Assembly (NCBI GenBank): GCA_937917025.1
Contig: CALFSF010000598.1
Location: forward strand, 1 to 14,051
DNA: 14,051 nucleotides
Direction: 5' to 3'
DNA from: an uncultured Paraburkholderia sp.
GTDB lineage: Bacteria; Pseudomonadota; Gammaproteobacteria; Burkholderiales; Burkholderiaceae
Part shown: one piece after another, positions 13,285-14,051 of the stretch
Layout: each line of letters opens with the position of its first letter
Position numbering within the stretch: position 1 is the stretch's first letter
The notes under the pieces: generated by a model
Seen by the model: the letters and a program-made list of their open reading frames with translations, nothing else
Database searches by the model: none
What the model was told of the DNA's origin: nothing
Made by a program: the position numbers and the translations under genes

Positions 13285-14051
13285 TCAGTGCTTGCGGTTG
13301 ACTGCGCGATAACCGATGTCGCGACGATACTGCATGCCGTCGAACGAAATCTGGTTGATCGTTTCGTAGGCCACCGACTGCGCGCTGCGCACCGAATCCG
13401 CGAGACCGACCACGCACAGCACGCGTCCGCCCGACGTCGTCAGCTTGCCGTCTTTCAGCGTCGTGCCGGCGTGGAACGTCACGGAATCGGCGGATTCAGC
13501 GGGAATATCGCTGATGCGGTCGCCCTTGCGCGGTGCGTCGGGATAATTGTGCGCGGCCAGCACGACGCCAAGCGCCGTGCGCCGGTCCCATTCCAGTTCG
13601 ACCGTGTCGAGCGTGCCGGCGATCGCCTGCTCGACGACTTTCGAGAAATCGCCCTTCAGACGCGCCATGATCGGCTGCGTTTCCGGGTCTCCCATGCGGC
13701 AGTTGAATTCGAGCGTTTTCGGGTTGCCCTGCGCGTCGATCATCAGGCCGGCGTACAGGAAACCGGTGAAGCGGATGCCTTCTTTTTCCATGCCGCGCAC
13801 GGTGGGCTGGATGATCTCGCGCATCACGCGCGCGTGCAGTTGCGGCGTGACGATCGGCGCCGGCGAGTAGGCGCCCATGCCACCCGTGTTCGGGCCCTGA
13901 TCGGCGTCCAGCAGGCGCTTGTGATCCTGGCTCGACGCCAGCGCGAGCACGTGCTTGCCGTCGACCATCACGATGAAGCTCGCTTCCTCGCCTTCCAGGA
14001 ATTCCTCGATCACGACGCGCGCGCCGGCGTCGCCGAGTTTGTTGCCGGACA
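13285..14051 (-). CDS. purD: Phosphoribosylamine-glycine ligase, C-terminal part (5' end beyond window)
   Basis: GAR synthetase joins glycine to phosphoribosylamine with ATP, the second step of purine synthesis. About 255 of the usual 425 or so residues are visible. The fragment enters in the ATP-grasp domain with GDAGARVVIEEFLEGEE, then KRLLDADQGPNTGGMGAYSP, FTGFLYAGLM and the metal/ATP-binding EFNCRMGDPETQPIM. The C-terminal lid domain follows (ALGVVLAAHNYPD through the final VNRKH), ending at TGA 13287-13285. The frame is open to the window edge; a GTG at 14013 is internal and not the start. No damage is seen. Confidence 0.97.
   Translation of the reverse strand, partial: SGNKLGDAGARVVIEEFLEGEEASFIVMVDGKHVLALASSQDHKRLLDADQGPNTGGMGAYSPAPIVTPQLHARVMREIIQPTVRGMEKEGIRFTGFLYAGLMIDAQGNPKTLEFNCRMGDPETQPIMARLKGDFSKVVEQAIAGTLDTVELEWDRRTALGVVLAAHNYPDAPRKGDRISDIPAESADSVTFHAGTTLKDGKLTTSGGRVLCVVGLADSVRSAQSVAYETINQISFDGMQYRRDIGYRAVNRKH

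Noticed and set aside
12927..13301. 124-codon plus-strand frame in the purD-hemF gap
   Set aside because: Low-complexity composition, no ribosome binding site, and it overlaps the starts and ends of genes on the other strand.
1..14051. CRISPR arrays, tRNAs, rRNAs, insertion sequences, riboswitches
   Set aside because: None seen on reading both strands; no regularly spaced repeats, transposase motifs or recognisable tRNA arms.

Overview
The window reads as chromosomal DNA of a GC-rich beta-proteobacterium, most likely Burkholderia, Paraburkholderia or a close relative. This rests on the GC-biased codon use, on LPS-core genes beside msbA, and on the gene order purD-hemF-nadD-rsfS-rlmH-maf-rng. 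The species is inferred from recalled family resemblance, not from a search.

Left part (about 1-5880): lipopolysaccharide assembly. It holds the tail of a family 2 glycosyltransferase, then msbA (flippase for lipid A-core). A family 9 glycosyltransferase follows on the opposite strand. A divergent intergenic region then leads to an O-antigen ligase (waaL-type) gene and, 19 bases behind it, another family 2 glycosyltransferase. Together they would add sugars to the lipid A-core, flip it across the inner membrane and ligate O-antigen to it in the periplasm.

Middle part (about 5880-8090): a pocket of small and decaying genes between two conserved blocks. On the minus strand lie a 107-residue unknown protein, a 56-residue single-pass membrane protein, a secreted SnoaL/NTF2-like gene broken by an internal out-of-frame deletion, and a 94-residue unknown protein. 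On the plus strand is an intact BrnA-type antitoxin gene whose partner toxin gene brnT survives only as its last codons, overlapping the start of brnA. This is the most unusual stretch.

Right part (8090-14051, all minus strand): a housekeeping run in the transcription order purD (purine synthesis, 5' end outside the window), hemF (haem synthesis), nadD (NAD synthesis), rsfS (ribosome silencing), rlmH (23S rRNA methylation), maf (nucleotide pyrophosphatase) and rng (ribonuclease G). From hemF to rng the genes are closely spaced and probably co-transcribed. nadD has no in-frame ATG, GTG or TTG ahead of its nucleotide-binding motif and appears to start at CTG behind a good ribosome binding site.

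No CRISPR array, rRNA, tRNA, insertion sequence or complete mobile element was seen. I found no convincing wholly new system. The best leads are the orphaned BrnA antitoxin, the SnoaL deletion and the CTG start of nadD.
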